Part shown: positions 1 through 8,462 of the stretch, in pieces
Numbering within the stretch: position 1 is the first letter of the stretch
Layout of the letters: each line of letters starts with the position of its first letter
Assembly: GCA_900549085.1 (NCBI GenBank)
Contig: URMO01000003.1
Location: 10,767-74,766 of the forward strand
Length of the DNA stretch: 64,000 bases
Origin: an uncultured Collinsella sp.
Lineage (GTDB): Bacteria; Actinomycetota; Coriobacteriia; Coriobacteriales; Coriobacteriaceae
Direction: 5' to 3'
Translations under genes and position numbers: made by a program
Notes under the pieces: generated by a model
What the model was told of the DNA's origin: nothing
What the model saw: the letters and a program-made list of their open reading frames with translations, nothing else
Database searches by the model: none

Positions 1-882
1 GGCGCACTCGATTGCTATTACACGCCGTTTTTGCCGCCGCCGCGGGTGGGCAACCGCTTTGGCGGCAAGGCGTTTAAGGAGATCGATCCTGCCAATAACC
101 AGGGGCTTAACGTAGTGCCTCAGCTGATGTCCAAGAACGCGGACGAGTTTGTGTGGGCGGCACAGGTGCTCGCCGACATGGGCTATCGCGAGGTCAATCT
201 CAACTTGGGTTGCCCCTCGGGGACGGTTGTCGCCAAGGGCAAGGGCTCGGGTTTCTTGCGTAATCTCGACGAACTTGAGGTGTTCTTGAGCGACGTGTGC
301 GAACGCTCGCCGTTGCCGGTATCGGTCAAGACCAGGCTGGGGCTGGAGAGTGACGACGAATACGAGCGCGTGCTCGATCTGTATTGCCGCATACCGTTGG
401 CAGAGCTGATCGTGCACCCGCGCGTACAAAAGGACCGCTATACGGGCACGCCGCGCAAGGAGTTTTATGGCGAGACGCTGGAGCGCGCGCCGTTTCCGGT
501 CGCCTATAACGGTGACATTTTTGATCTTGAGGATATGGACGCGCTGGTTGAGGCCTATCCCGGTACACGCCATGTGATGCTGGGGCGTGGCTTGCTTGCG
601 AACCCCGCGCTGGCTCGCATGGTCAAGGGCGGCCCTGCTGCAACGGCTGCTGAGCTGCAGCGCTTCCACGACACGCTGTTTGCGGCATATGCAGAAGAGA
701 TTGGCGGTAATGCGGTCTTTCGCATGAAGGAGTGGTGGTTCTACGCCAAATGCGCCTTCGCCGACCCCGCTACCGTCCACAAGCTCGTGCGCAAGACTAA
801 AAAGGTCGACGAATACCGCGCCGCCGTCGATCGCGTCTTTCGCGAGCAGCCACTTGCGCCCATAGCCCGCTTCCACAGCTAG
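1..882 (+). CDS. tRNA-dihydrouridine synthase (5' partial)
   Basis: FMN-dependent enzyme that reduces uridine to dihydrouridine in tRNA. The frame is open from base 1 (GALDCYYTPFLPPPRVGN...), so the start lies upstream of the window; 293 residues are visible. Family signs are the NLGCPSGTVVAKGKGSGFL segment, which carries the conserved Cys of the GCP motif, followed by VKTRLG, the LIVHPR segment (substrate/FMN-binding His-Pro-Arg) and VMLGRGLLANPAL (phosphate-binding loop). The C-terminal helical part includes FRMKEWWFYAKCAF. The Dus subgroup cannot be fixed from this fragment. A palindromic repeat begins directly after the stop codon. Confidence 0.9.
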   Translation, partial: GALDCYYTPFLPPPRVGNRFGGKAFKEIDPANNQGLNVVPQLMSKNADEFVWAAQVLADMGYREVNLNLGCPSGTVVAKGKGSGFLRNLDELEVFLSDVCERSPLPVSVKTRLGLESDDEYERVLDLYCRIPLAELIVHPRVQKDRYTGTPRKEFYGETLERAPFPVAYNGDIFDLEDMDALVEAYPGTRHVMLGRGLLANPALARMVKGGPAATAAELQRFHDTLFAAYAEEIGGNAVFRMKEWWFYAKCAFADPATVHKLVRKTKKVDEYRAAVDRVFREQPLAPIARFHS

Positions 883-883
883 C

Positions 884-939
884 TAGTCATTGGGGACGTT
901 TTTTAACGACTAGTCATTTAAGAACGTCCCCGATGACTA
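884..939. repeat. Palindromic repeat family A, copy 1
   Basis: Inverted repeat with arms TAGTCATTGGGGACGTT (884-900) and AACGTCCCCGATGACTA (923-939), one mismatch between arms. The loop itself contains a second CTAGTCATT. Near-identical elements lie at 7875-7930 and 21826-21883. It starts 2 bases after the dus stop codon. Confidence 0.85.
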
Positions 940-957
940 CCCACAAAAAGCTGTAGG

Positions 958-1000
958 CCAGCATCCAAAGATGTCGAAAAATGTCGACTTTGGATGCTGG
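958..1000. terminator. Hairpin between convergent genes
   Basis: Perfect 13-bp stem CCAGCATCCAAAG / CTTTGGATGCTGG with a 17-base loop that can pair further (GTCGA). It lies between dus (plus) and glutaredoxin (minus), so it could end both transcripts. There is no clear T-run. Confidence 0.5.
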
Positions 1001-1053
1001 TGTACATGTTTGGGCCGTATGGGTTGGGGTCTTGGACGGACGGGATGCGCGTG

Positions 1054-1299
1054 CTAGAGTAGGTTTTCCTGCACCCACGCGATGATGTCGCTCGACTCAT
1101 AAAGCGGTTTGCCGTCGATGAACAGGCAGGGAACCTGGCGTTTTCCGCCGACGGCGATGAGTGTCTGCTCGGCATCGGTATCGGTCGAGATATTGCGCTC
1201 GGGAATGGTCACGCCGTTATCGGCAAGGAAACGCTTGACCTTTATGCAATACGGGCAGCCGGTCATAACGTACAGCGCGAGCTCATGATTAGTAGCCAT
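1054..1299 (-). CDS. Glutaredoxin
   Basis: Small thiol-disulfide oxidoreductase, 81 residues, of usual glutaredoxin length. It has the redox motif CPYC near the N-terminus (YVMTGCPYCIKVKRFL), the cis-Pro stretch RQVPCLFIDG and the GKPLYESSDIIAWV C-terminal helix typical of the NrdH/GrxC type. I chose the ATG at 1299 because GGAG lies 4 bases upstream; an earlier GTG at 1344 would add 15 residues without a ribosome site. Likely cytoplasmic, using glutathione or a thioredoxin-reductase-like donor; the sequence does not say which. Confidence 0.9.
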   Translation of the reverse strand: MATNHELALYVMTGCPYCIKVKRFLADNGVTIPERNISTDTDAEQTLIAVGGKRQVPCLFIDGKPLYESSDIIAWVQENLL

Positions 1300-1350
1300 A
1301 GGTCTCCAATCGGTTGCGGTTTTGATTGAAATACCCAAAGCCACCGCGGT

Positions 1351-2178
1351 CTATGCGCGCGTCAACGACGACTCGATCGCCTGGACCAGAAACGCCGTGG
1401 CTCCGGTGCCGCAGGGCTTGTCGTAGTAGTCAACAAAGCGCTGGTCGGCAAGATAGCCGTGGGCGAGGCCCAGGTACGCCTCGTCTTGGGGCTCGCATCC
1501 CCAGTTGAGAGCAATCCAGCGACGATGCATCGCGACAAGCTTACGAGCCTCGTTGCTCTCTGGGTCGCCAATGCCCATGGCAATCGAAAGCTGGCCCAGA
1601 ACAGCGCGTTCAAGTTCCTTCATGTCGTTCCATGTCTCGGGGTCCATGTCCAGCAGCGCTTCGTTTGCTGCATCGATAGCCTCATCGCCATGGCGCGCCC
1701 GCGCCTCGGCACCGTAGCGCTCTTCGTTTTCTTGCACGGCGCGCCAGCGCTCCAGTTGCGGCAGGACGGCGCCCATGAGCGAGACGGCTTCGTCGAGCGA
1801 CATGCCGTTGTTTTGTGCCAGGCGCGGGGCACAATCCTCGATCATTGCCTCCATGGTGGTGTCGTAGGTGTACTTGCCGTGGTCGTAGCACCACTTGCAG
1901 TAATGGTCGGTCGTGGCGCCTGTGGCATCGGTGCCGCAGTCGTCGGGCGTGAGTATCATGCCGCAGCTCTGGCAATAGTGCTCGGGCATTTCGAGCAGGT
2001 GGGACAGTGGCTCGCCGGTTACGGCGGCAATGAGCTTCATCATGTCGATGCCCGGGGTGACCTCGTCGCGCTCCCAACGGCTGACGGCTTGGCGCGTGAC
2101 AAAGAGTTTGGCGGCGAGCTGCTCTTGGGTAAGATGATGGGCGCGACGGATGGCAATGAGCTTTTCTGCAAAGGCCAT
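1351..2178 (-). CDS. XRE regulator fused to zinc ribbon and TipAS domain
   Basis: 275-residue fusion. Residues 1-65 are an XRE/Cro HTH (IRRAHHLTQEQLAAKLFVTR, then QAVSRWERDEVTPG). Residues 68-100 form a four-Cys zinc ribbon (Cys69, Cys72, Cys94, Cys97). Residues 105-270 resemble the TipAS drug-binding domain of TipA: YGAEARARHGDEA, then MHRRWIALNWGCEPQDEAYL and GYLADQRFVDYYD. In TipA this domain binds thiopeptides but is attached to a MerR HTH, so the XRE combination is unusual. The start at 2178 has AAAGGAG 6 bases upstream. A ligand-sensing transcription factor is inferred; its ligand is unknown. Confidence 0.8.
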   Translation of the reverse strand: MAFAEKLIAIRRAHHLTQEQLAAKLFVTRQAVSRWERDEVTPGIDMMKLIAAVTGEPLSHLLEMPEHYCQSCGMILTPDDCGTDATGATTDHYCKWCYDHGKYTYDTTMEAMIEDCAPRLAQNNGMSLDEAVSLMGAVLPQLERWRAVQENEERYGAEARARHGDEAIDAANEALLDMDPETWNDMKELERAVLGQLSIAMGIGDPESNEARKLVAMHRRWIALNWGCEPQDEAYLGLAHGYLADQRFVDYYDKPCGTGATAFLVQAIESSLTRA

Positions 2179-2319
2179 AGCGGCTCCTTTCTGCTGGTTG
2201 ATGGCTTAAGCATACGCGGCGGCAGGCGCCCTTCCAAGCAACCGTTGGTTGCACGACAGGACTCCGCGGCGAAGAATTGCGCGCAACGCCCCACGCCTCC
2301 ATGCCGTACAATAACCGGC

Positions 2320-3057
2320 ATGGAACCTATCGCACACATACATACCGACCTGCCGCAGAAGTTCGGCATTCCGCGCAACAGCTTTTTGGCGCCCCATCTG
2401 CAGGGACGCATCGTTTTTGAGTCGGAATTTGCCTCCAATGCAGCAGTTGAGGGCCTGGACTCCTTTTCTCACCTATGGCTGCTGTGGCGCTTCGAAAACG
2501 GAACGCCCGGCGGCACGGCTGAGGACATAGCCGCCGATGCCAAAACGCAGGACAGGTCCGGCACCAACGCAAAATGGTCGAAAACCGTGCGCCCGCCGCG
2601 TCTGGGTGGAGCCGAGCGCGTGGGCGTGTTTGCCACGCGCAGTCCGTTTCGCCCTAATCCCATTGGGCTTACCTGCGTCAAGCTCGACCGCGTGGAGCTC
2701 ACCGACGACGGCCCCATCATCCATGTGCTGGGGGCCGACTTGCGCGATGGCACGCCCATCTACGACATTAAGCCCTACATTCCGTTTGCCGACTGTCACC
2801 CGGATGCGATCGGCGGCTGGATTGAGGCTGCTCCGTGGCAAGAGCTCGATGTTGAGTTTCCACAAGCGCTGCAGGATATGGTCCCGCCCGCAAAGCTCCC
2901 CGGCTTGGTCGAGGTCCTTTGCCAAGATCCGCGCCGCGCGGGCAGCAAGCACGAGCCAAACCGCGTTTACCACTTAGCTTATGCTGGGCTCGACATATCT
3001 TTTACGGTCGATAAAACCCAGCTAACCGTAGTCGCCGTCAACGACGCGCAAGACTAA
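2320..3057 (+). CDS. trmO: tRNA (adenine(37)-N6)-methyltransferase TrmO (TsaA/YaeB family)
   Basis: Methylates the N6 of t6A37 in tRNA using S-adenosylmethionine. Recognised by the TsaA beta-barrel core: FGIPRN near the N-terminus, LDSFSHLWLLWRFE, GVFATRSPFRPNPIGLTCVK and LRDGTPIYDIKPYIPFAD. Length is 245 residues, near the E. coli protein (about 235). I chose the ATG at 2320, where homology begins; the upstream part of the open frame is antisense to the XRE-TipAS gene. No Shine-Dalgarno sequence is evident, and TACAAT at 2306-2311 lies only 8 bases before the ATG, which suggests a leaderless or very short leader transcript. Confidence 0.9.
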   Translation: MEPIAHIHTDLPQKFGIPRNSFLAPHLQGRIVFESEFASNAAVEGLDSFSHLWLLWRFENGTPGGTAEDIAADAKTQDRSGTNAKWSKTVRPPRLGGAERVGVFATRSPFRPNPIGLTCVKLDRVELTDDGPIIHVLGADLRDGTPIYDIKPYIPFADCHPDAIGGWIEAAPWQELDVEFPQALQDMVPPAKLPGLVEVLCQDPRRAGSKHEPNRVYHLAYAGLDISFTVDKTQLTVVAVNDAQD

Positions 3058-3169
3058 CCAGCCATTCGTCTGAACCCGTCAAATTAAGCGCCAAACCCCA
3101 TGTCAAAATCGCCCATGCTGGTGGACAATAACGCCTACCAAAATAGTCCGCTTTGCATGGGAGCTCAGC

Positions 3170-4384
3170 ATGAAATACGACTTTAGCTCGCTTATCGACC
3201 GCCACGGCATGGATGCCATCGCCGTTGACTCTTGGGGCGAGATCCCCGGTATGGCTCCGAACGCACCCGACGAGGGCTTCGACCGCATTCCCATGTGGGT
3301 GGCCGACATGAACTTCGCCACGGTGCCCACGGTTCAGGAGTACATCATCAAGCGCGCTCAGCACCCCATGTTTGGCTACTTCAATCCGCGTCCCGAGTAC
3401 TTCGACCGCATCATCGAATGGCAGAGCCGTCGCAACGGCGTTGAGGACTTGGCGCCGGAGCATATCGGCTACGAAAACGGCGTGCTGGGCGGTGTCGTGT
3501 CGACGCTACGCGCGTATGTCCAGCCAGGTGATGCGGTGCTAGTCCACAGCCCTACCTACATCGGCTTTACCAAGTCCATCGAGGCCGCGGGCTATCGTAT
3601 TGTCCACAGCCCGCTTAAGCTCGACGACCAGGGCGTGTGGCGCATGGACTTTGAGGACATGGAGCGCAAGCTCGCCCAAAACTACATCCATGCCGCGGTG
3701 TTCTGCTCGCCGCACAATCCCTGCGGCCGCGTATGGGAGCGCGACGAGATCGAGCGCGCCATGGACATCTATCGCCAGCACGATTGCGTGGTGATCTCGG
3801 ACGAGATTTGGTCCGATATCATCCTGCCGGGACACAAGCACATCCCGACGCAGTCGGTGAGCGAGGATGCTCGCATGCGCACGGTTGCCCTCTACGCGCC
3901 CAGCAAGACGTTCAACCTGGCGGGCCTGGTCGGCAGCTACCACATCATCTACAACGAGACGCTGCGCGACCGCGTGTGCGCCGTGTCCAACAAGACCCAC
4001 TACAACGAGATGAACGTCCTCTCCATGCATGCGCTTATCGGTGCCTACCAGCCGCAGGGCTATGAGTGGGTTGATGAGCTCAACCAGGTGCTTGCCGGCA
4101 ATATCGAGTACTTCTGCACGTATGCAGAAAAGCACTGGAAGGGCGTCGCGTTTTCGCGTCCGCAGGGCACGTACATGGTGTTTCTGGACTGCACCGAGTG
4201 GTGCCGCGAGCATGGCCGCGATATTCAGTGGTTGCTCGACGAGGGGGCGCGCGTGGGCGTGGGGTATCAGGACGGCCGCCCGTTCCACGGGCCCTGCCAC
4301 ATTCGCGTGAATCTGGCGCTGCCGCTTTCGCGCGTGAGGGAAGCGTGCGACCGCCTGGACCGCTACGTTTTTAATGCACGGTAA
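3170..4384 (+). CDS. MalY/PatB family PLP-dependent C-S lyase/aminotransferase
   Basis: Fold-type I PLP enzyme of 404 residues. Visible motifs are IPMWVADMNFATVPTV near the N-terminus (characteristic of MalY/PatB), FCSPHNPCGRVW (Asn binding the PLP ring), ISDEIWSDII (Asp binding the pyridine N) and APSKTFNLAGL with the Schiff-base Lys. Family members cleave cystathionine or cysteine to release sulfide, ammonia and pyruvate, and some also regulate transcription; which applies here cannot be told. The start has GGGAG 6 bases upstream. A strong hairpin follows. Confidence 0.88.
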   Translation: MKYDFSSLIDRHGMDAIAVDSWGEIPGMAPNAPDEGFDRIPMWVADMNFATVPTVQEYIIKRAQHPMFGYFNPRPEYFDRIIEWQSRRNGVEDLAPEHIGYENGVLGGVVSTLRAYVQPGDAVLVHSPTYIGFTKSIEAAGYRIVHSPLKLDDQGVWRMDFEDMERKLAQNYIHAAVFCSPHNPCGRVWERDEIERAMDIYRQHDCVVISDEIWSDIILPGHKHIPTQSVSEDARMRTVALYAPSKTFNLAGLVGSYHIIYNETLRDRVCAVSNKTHYNEMNVLSMHALIGAYQPQGYEWVDELNQVLAGNIEYFCTYAEKHWKGVAFSRPQGTYMVFLDCTEWCREHGRDIQWLLDEGARVGVGYQDGRPFHGPCHIRVNLALPLSRVREACDRLDRYVFNAR

Positions 4385-4394
4385 GCGTGCGCTG

Positions 4395-4436
4395 CATGTG
4401 GGGCCTTCTGCCAAGTTGGCTAGAAGGCCCCACATG
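4395..4436. terminator. Hairpin terminator between convergent genes
   Basis: Perfect 15-bp stem CATGTGGGGCCTTCT (4395-4409) with its complement at 4422-4436 and a 12-base loop. It lies downstream of the C-S lyase gene and of the minus-strand oxidase gene. There is no strong T-run. Confidence 0.6.
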
Positions 4437-4478
4437 GTAAAGCATCTGTAGCAATTGGGCGCAGACCTGCTGAGAGGC

Positions 4479-4958
4479 TTACTTTTCTTGAATCTGCTTG
4501 CCGCAAAGATGCTCAATCGTAATCTCGTAGAGCTGGACGCCCTTGATGTCTTTGGCGATTTCCTCTTCGACTTCCTCGGCAGAAGGGTAGTACTTAAGCG
4601 CGAGCTGGCGGACTTTGTCCTCGATAAACGCGGGGGTGTCATTCGCCAGGCGACAACGGCCAAAGACCACGGTACTCATAACGTAGGGAGCCCAGTCACC
4701 GTCCTGGTACCACTCGTTGCCGTAAACGGTAAAGCAGACCTTGTCATCGCGCTTGAGTGCGTCGACCTTGTGGCCAGCCTTGGCGCCATGGAAATAAATC
4801 TTGTCGTGCTCGGCGTCAAAGAAGTAGTTGACGGGAATGGCGTACGGGTAGCCATCGTCGCCGTTGACGGCAAAGACGCCGCGCTTGCAGGTAGCGAGCA
4901 GTTCGCGCGCTTCCTCGTCAGTGATGGCGCGTTTCTTTCGACGTAAGGGCCTAAACAT
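4479..4958 (-). CDS. Pyridoxamine 5'-phosphate oxidase-fold (NimA-like) protein
   Basis: Split beta-barrel flavin-binding protein of 159 residues. The core pattern is GVFAVNGDDGYPYAIPVNYF, then KIYFHGAKAGHKVDAL and KVCFTVYGNEW, as in the NimA/PNPOx-like family, whose members bind FMN, F420 or haem. Such proteins are often annotated as 5-nitroimidazole resistance proteins, but resistance cannot be inferred from the fold. The ATG at 4958 is preferred because AAAGGAAA lies 6 bases upstream; the open frame extends 13 codons further without support. The N-terminus is strongly basic (MFRPLRRKKR). Confidence 0.8.
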   Translation of the reverse strand: MFRPLRRKKRAITDEEARELLATCKRGVFAVNGDDGYPYAIPVNYFFDAEHDKIYFHGAKAGHKVDALKRDDKVCFTVYGNEWYQDGDWAPYVMSTVVFGRCRLANDTPAFIEDKVRQLALKYYPSAEEVEEEIAKDIKGVQLYEITIEHLCGKQIQEK

Positions 4959-5000
4959 CGTTGGTTTCCTTTCTGGTCGTGCGTGGTGGTTGAGCACAAA

Positions 5001-7805
5001 CTATAGCGAAACGGATCCGTTTTTCTTGATGCGGGCGAGTATGTTTTTGAGCTTGTTAAAGTCGAGCGGTTTGGACAGATGGGCGTTCATGCCGGCATCG
5101 TGTGCCGCCTTGGCGTCCTCGGCAAAGGCGTTGGCGGTGAGCGCGATGATGGGGATATCGGCTGCATCGACCTTCTCGCTCAGACGAATCGCGCGGGTTG
5201 CCTCATAGCCGTCCATGCCCGGCATCATGATGTCCATCAGAATCGCATCGAAGCTGCCGGCGGGATGTGACAGGTACAGATCGACGACTTCGTTGCCATT
5301 GGCGGCGCGGGTGACCACGACGCCCTCGGATTCTAGCAGCGTCTGGGCAATCTCGGCATTCAATTCGTTGTCTTCGGCGAGCAACACGTTCATGTCGGCG
5401 AGCGAGCAGTCGAGCACCCCCTCGACCGTATCTGCCCGCGCCTGAGGGTTCTTGTCGATATCGAGCGGAATCTGGACGTTGAACGTACTCCCCACGCCAA
5501 CCTCACTCGAAATCTCAATCGTACCGCCCATCAGTTCAATAAGCGACTTGACGATTGGCATGCCCATGCCGGTTCCTTGGAACTTGCTGCGCGCATCGTC
5601 ACCTTCTTGGGCAAACGGTTCATAGATATGCTTTAAAAACTCGGGAGCCATGCCAATGCCGGTATCCGAAACGCTAAAGCAAAAGAGCGCGCGCCCATCA
5701 TCGAGTGGCTTGGTCTTTGAACTAAAGGTGACGGAGCCGCCGCGCTTGTTGTACTTAATGCTGTTGTCTAACAGGTTGATTATGATCTGTCGGATATGGG
5801 TGGGACTGCCGATCATGTATGGCCCCGTGGCGTACGGCAGACTATTGTCCTGCATTGTGATGCCGTTATCGGATGCGCGGAGCTTGCACAGCACCAGCGT
5901 ATCGTCACAGAGCTCTTTGAGGTTAAAAGGCGCATGTTCCAGAGTTAGCTTGCGGTCTTCGATTTTGCCCATCTCGAGGATGTCGTTGATCAGCGAGAGC
6001 AGGTGATTGGCGGCAACGCGCGCCTTGGCACGGCTCTCGCGGGCGACCTGGATATCGCCTTCCTTCAATTCCTCGATCTCGATAAGGCCCAGGATGCCGT
6101 TGAGCGGCGTGCGGATGTCGTGACTCATGCGCGTGAGGAATGCCGTCTTAGCGGCGTTGGCAGCGTCGGCTTTTTCGCGCTCGGTTCGAGCGCGCACGAG
6201 CGCCCAGATGAGCAGGACGACGCCGACCGACAACATACCGATGAGGGTAGCTGCAACGGCGGCGCGGTTGCGATAAAGGAATTGAAGCGTGTTGGATTCC
6301 TGGGCCGTGTACGACGTGGAGGAGTAATTGCTTGCGGAGAGCGATTCTCCGGCATTGATGATGCCCTTGTTGATGATTCCCAGCAGCTCGGGCTTTCCGC
6401 GCGAAATCCAGCACGAGAGCTCACAGGTATCAGGGAGCTCGACCGTCTCGTAGCCCTCGAGATCATAACGGTCGCCGATGGTTTTTACGCGTGAACTGGG
6501 AGCGACGATGCAGTGTGCCGTTCCCTTCCTGAGGGCGTCGAACGCTTCATCGCCGGATTGGTATTCGGTCACGGTCGCTGTGGGGAACAAACTTTCAAGT
6601 GCATTTTTGTTGACAAACGATGATTTGGTACAGGCGATGTTCTGAAGGTCTTTGTTCAGGTTGCTGCCGGTGTGGATGGCGGTGAGGGACACGGTCCCCA
6701 ACGATATCGACTGCACAACGCCTGTTTGCTCGGCAAACCAGTAATCTCGGTATACCGGCAGCGCAACGTCTATGCTTCCCTTTGACAGGGCCTTTGACAT
6801 CATCTTGTAGCTATCAAAGGCGACGGTTTTGACCGTAATGCCAAATTTATCGTGCAACGTCGTCGCAAGCGATGCGAGCGAGCCTTCCATTTTGCCGTCT
6901 TCGTCTTCGTTACAGTAGGGGAGTTTGCCCGTAATGTAGCCGAGCGTGATGGTGTTGTCATTTGCTTTGAGCCAGGAACGTTCGGGGCCGTTGAGCGATG
7001 ATGAACCGCTGTTTTGGGCCGAGTAGTTAGATTTGACTTCGTCGATATAGCGTGGGTTGACACGGTTGATTGCCGCCATTGCGGAGTTGATGTCGTCCAT
7101 CAGGTCGGGGCGGCTTTTGGGGACGGCAAAGTAGTAGTCACTCGAACCAACGTAGAACATGGGCGACGCCTCGGGTGACGAAATGGTGTCGTTCATGATG
7201 ACGGCATCGACTTCGTCGTTTGCGAGGGCGTCAAAAAGATCGGATCCTCCGTCATACTCCCTGTATGTGCAGGCGATTCCCTCGTTGGCGAGCCATTGCT
7301 GGCCAACGAGGGTTTGCATAACGCTGGGGTTGTAGCCGATAGTGAGACCCTGGAGTGCTTGAGGGTCACCCTTTGCGAGATCGTCGCGGTCGGGCCTGGC
7401 GTAGATGTAGTAACGCTCGGTACCCTCGGGGTTCGAGGAAAAGAGCAGCTTTTGGGCGCGTTCCTCGGAGTAGGAGATGTTGGGCATAAGGTCGATTTCG
7501 CCCGTCTCGAGCATGTCCATAAGCTCGGTGAAGGTGCCGGAGACGTATTCGTACCGCCAGCCGGGCGTGTAGTACGACAGGGTCTGGAGGTACTCGTAAC
7601 CCCATCCCGAGAGACGCTCGCCGGGGGTGCCGTCCTGGAAGCCCTCGTTGTTGACGAGCCAACCGACGCGGACCGTTTTGACTTGCTGATCGGAGTCGGC
7701 GGCAAAGGCGGGGGCGGGCATGATGGTGCTCAGCACGGCAAGCGCGGCAAGCACAATGGCCAGGGCGCGATATATAACTGAACGAAGGACAGCGGTAGCT
7801 CTCAC
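5001..7805 (-). CDS. Hybrid sensor histidine kinase with tandem periplasmic-binding-type sensor domains
   Basis: 934-residue membrane kinase. Order: signal sequence (residues 5-37, ending AFA); first SBP_bac_3-like domain (about 45-255, VRVGWLVNNEGFQD); second (about 285-490, ITLGYITGKLPYC); one transmembrane helix (about 515-540); HisKA with phospho-acceptor His (MSHDIRTPLNG, about residue 562); HATPase (NLLDNSIKYN, DTGIGM, GTGMGMPIVKSL); receiver with phospho-acceptor Asp (ILMDIMMPGMDG, about residue 858). This is an EvgS/BvgS-like layout without the HPt domain. The GTG at 7805 is chosen because AGGA lies 6 bases upstream; a TTG two codons earlier is possible. No response regulator is adjacent. 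An amino-acid-like ligand is inferred. Confidence 0.92.
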   Translation of the reverse strand: MRATAVLRSVIYRALAIVLAALAVLSTIMPAPAFAADSDQQVKTVRVGWLVNNEGFQDGTPGERLSGWGYEYLQTLSYYTPGWRYEYVSGTFTELMDMLETGEIDLMPNISYSEERAQKLLFSSNPEGTERYYIYARPDRDDLAKGDPQALQGLTIGYNPSVMQTLVGQQWLANEGIACTYREYDGGSDLFDALANDEVDAVIMNDTISSPEASPMFYVGSSDYYFAVPKSRPDLMDDINSAMAAINRVNPRYIDEVKSNYSAQNSGSSSLNGPERSWLKANDNTITLGYITGKLPYCNEDEDGKMEGSLASLATTLHDKFGITVKTVAFDSYKMMSKALSKGSIDVALPVYRDYWFAEQTGVVQSISLGTVSLTAIHTGSNLNKDLQNIACTKSSFVNKNALESLFPTATVTEYQSGDEAFDALRKGTAHCIVAPSSRVKTIGDRYDLEGYETVELPDTCELSCWISRGKPELLGIINKGIINAGESLSASNYSSTSYTAQESNTLQFLYRNRAAVAATLIGMLSVGVVLLIWALVRARTEREKADAANAAKTAFLTRMSHDIRTPLNGILGLIEIEELKEGDIQVARESRAKARVAANHLLSLINDILEMGKIEDRKLTLEHAPFNLKELCDDTLVLCKLRASDNGITMQDNSLPYATGPYMIGSPTHIRQIIINLLDNSIKYNKRGGSVTFSSKTKPLDDGRALFCFSVSDTGIGMAPEFLKHIYEPFAQEGDDARSKFQGTGMGMPIVKSLIELMGGTIEISSEVGVGSTFNVQIPLDIDKNPQARADTVEGVLDCSLADMNVLLAEDNELNAEIAQTLLESEGVVVTRAANGNEVVDLYLSHPAGSFDAILMDIMMPGMDGYEATRAIRLSEKVDAADIPIIALTANAFAEDAKAAHDAGMNAHLSKPLDFNKLKNILARIKKNGSVSL

Positions 7806-7874
7806 ATGCAATCCTAACGAATCGAGACATTACCGCATAAGGATACCAGCTCAGCCTGCCCAGGCGGCAGCTGG

Positions 7875-7930
7875 TAGTCATTGGGGACGTTCTTGTTTGA
7901 CTAGTCATTTAAGAACGTCCCCAATGACTA
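7875..7930. repeat. Palindromic repeat family A, copy 2
   Basis: Same element as 884-939: left arm TAGTCATTGGGGACGTTCTT, right arm AAGAACGTCCCCAATGACTA, perfect over 20 bases, with an internal CTAGTCATT. It lies between the divergent kinase and ion-channel genes, about 20 bases upstream of a GACAAT -10-like box (7953-7958). Confidence 0.9.
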
Positions 7931-8000
7931 GTTCCGTTTGCGGGGGAGGCGTGGGACAATACCGAGCGAACGTGATTGATTGTCCGTGGAAAGGGTCGCG

Positions 8001-8426
8001 ATGAAAAAGCTCAGAACGCTTGCTGACGTTTTGCGCCAGGCGGGCTTCGTGCGCATTACGGAGCTGTTCTTCGTCTTCTATCTGCTGTGCTCGACGGCTG
8101 TCTGGCTGTCCGAGCCCACGACCCTTACGTTTGGCGATGGTCTCTGGTTTAGCTTTGAGACCGTCTCGACCATCGGCTTTGGCGATATCCCGGCCGAAAC
8201 GCCGGTCGCCCGCGCGATTACCGTCGTCCTGAGCGTCATTAGCATCTTCTACATCGCCATGCTCACGGGTGTGGCGGTGAACTATTGCAATACGCTCATC
8301 AAGATGCGCCAAAAGGACACCATGGCGCGCTTTATGGACGATCTTGAGCATTTGGAAGAGCTCGATCGCGACGAGCTCGCCGATCTTTCGCGTCGTGTGC
8401 GCGAGTATCGTCGACGCCAGCGCTAG
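8001..8426 (+). CDS. Two-transmembrane ion channel (K+ channel pore family)
   Basis: 141-residue membrane protein with one helix (about residues 15-35), a pore loop and a second helix (about 72-95). The pore carries FETVSTIGFGDIP, a close variant of the TVGYGD potassium selectivity filter. The C-terminal tail is charged and probably coiled coil (MDDLEHLEELDRDELADLSR). The ATG at 8001 has GAAAGGG 5 bases upstream. Likely a small tetrameric cation channel; with no RCK domain, its gating is unknown. Confidence 0.85.
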   Translation: MKKLRTLADVLRQAGFVRITELFFVFYLLCSTAVWLSEPTTLTFGDGLWFSFETVSTIGFGDIPAETPVARAITVVLSVISIFYIAMLTGVAVNYCNTLIKMRQKDTMARFMDDLEHLEELDRDELADLSRRVREYRRRQR

Positions 8427-8462
8427 AACGGGCGCTGCGCGTCATGACGAGGGGGACTGAAT

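Noticed and set aside
1459..2319. N-terminal extension of trmO
   Set aside because: It runs antisense to the XRE-TipAS gene; TrmO homology starts at 2320.
4479..4958. Nitroimidazole resistance (nim) call
   Set aside because: Only the fold is recognisable; many PNPOx-like proteins have other roles.
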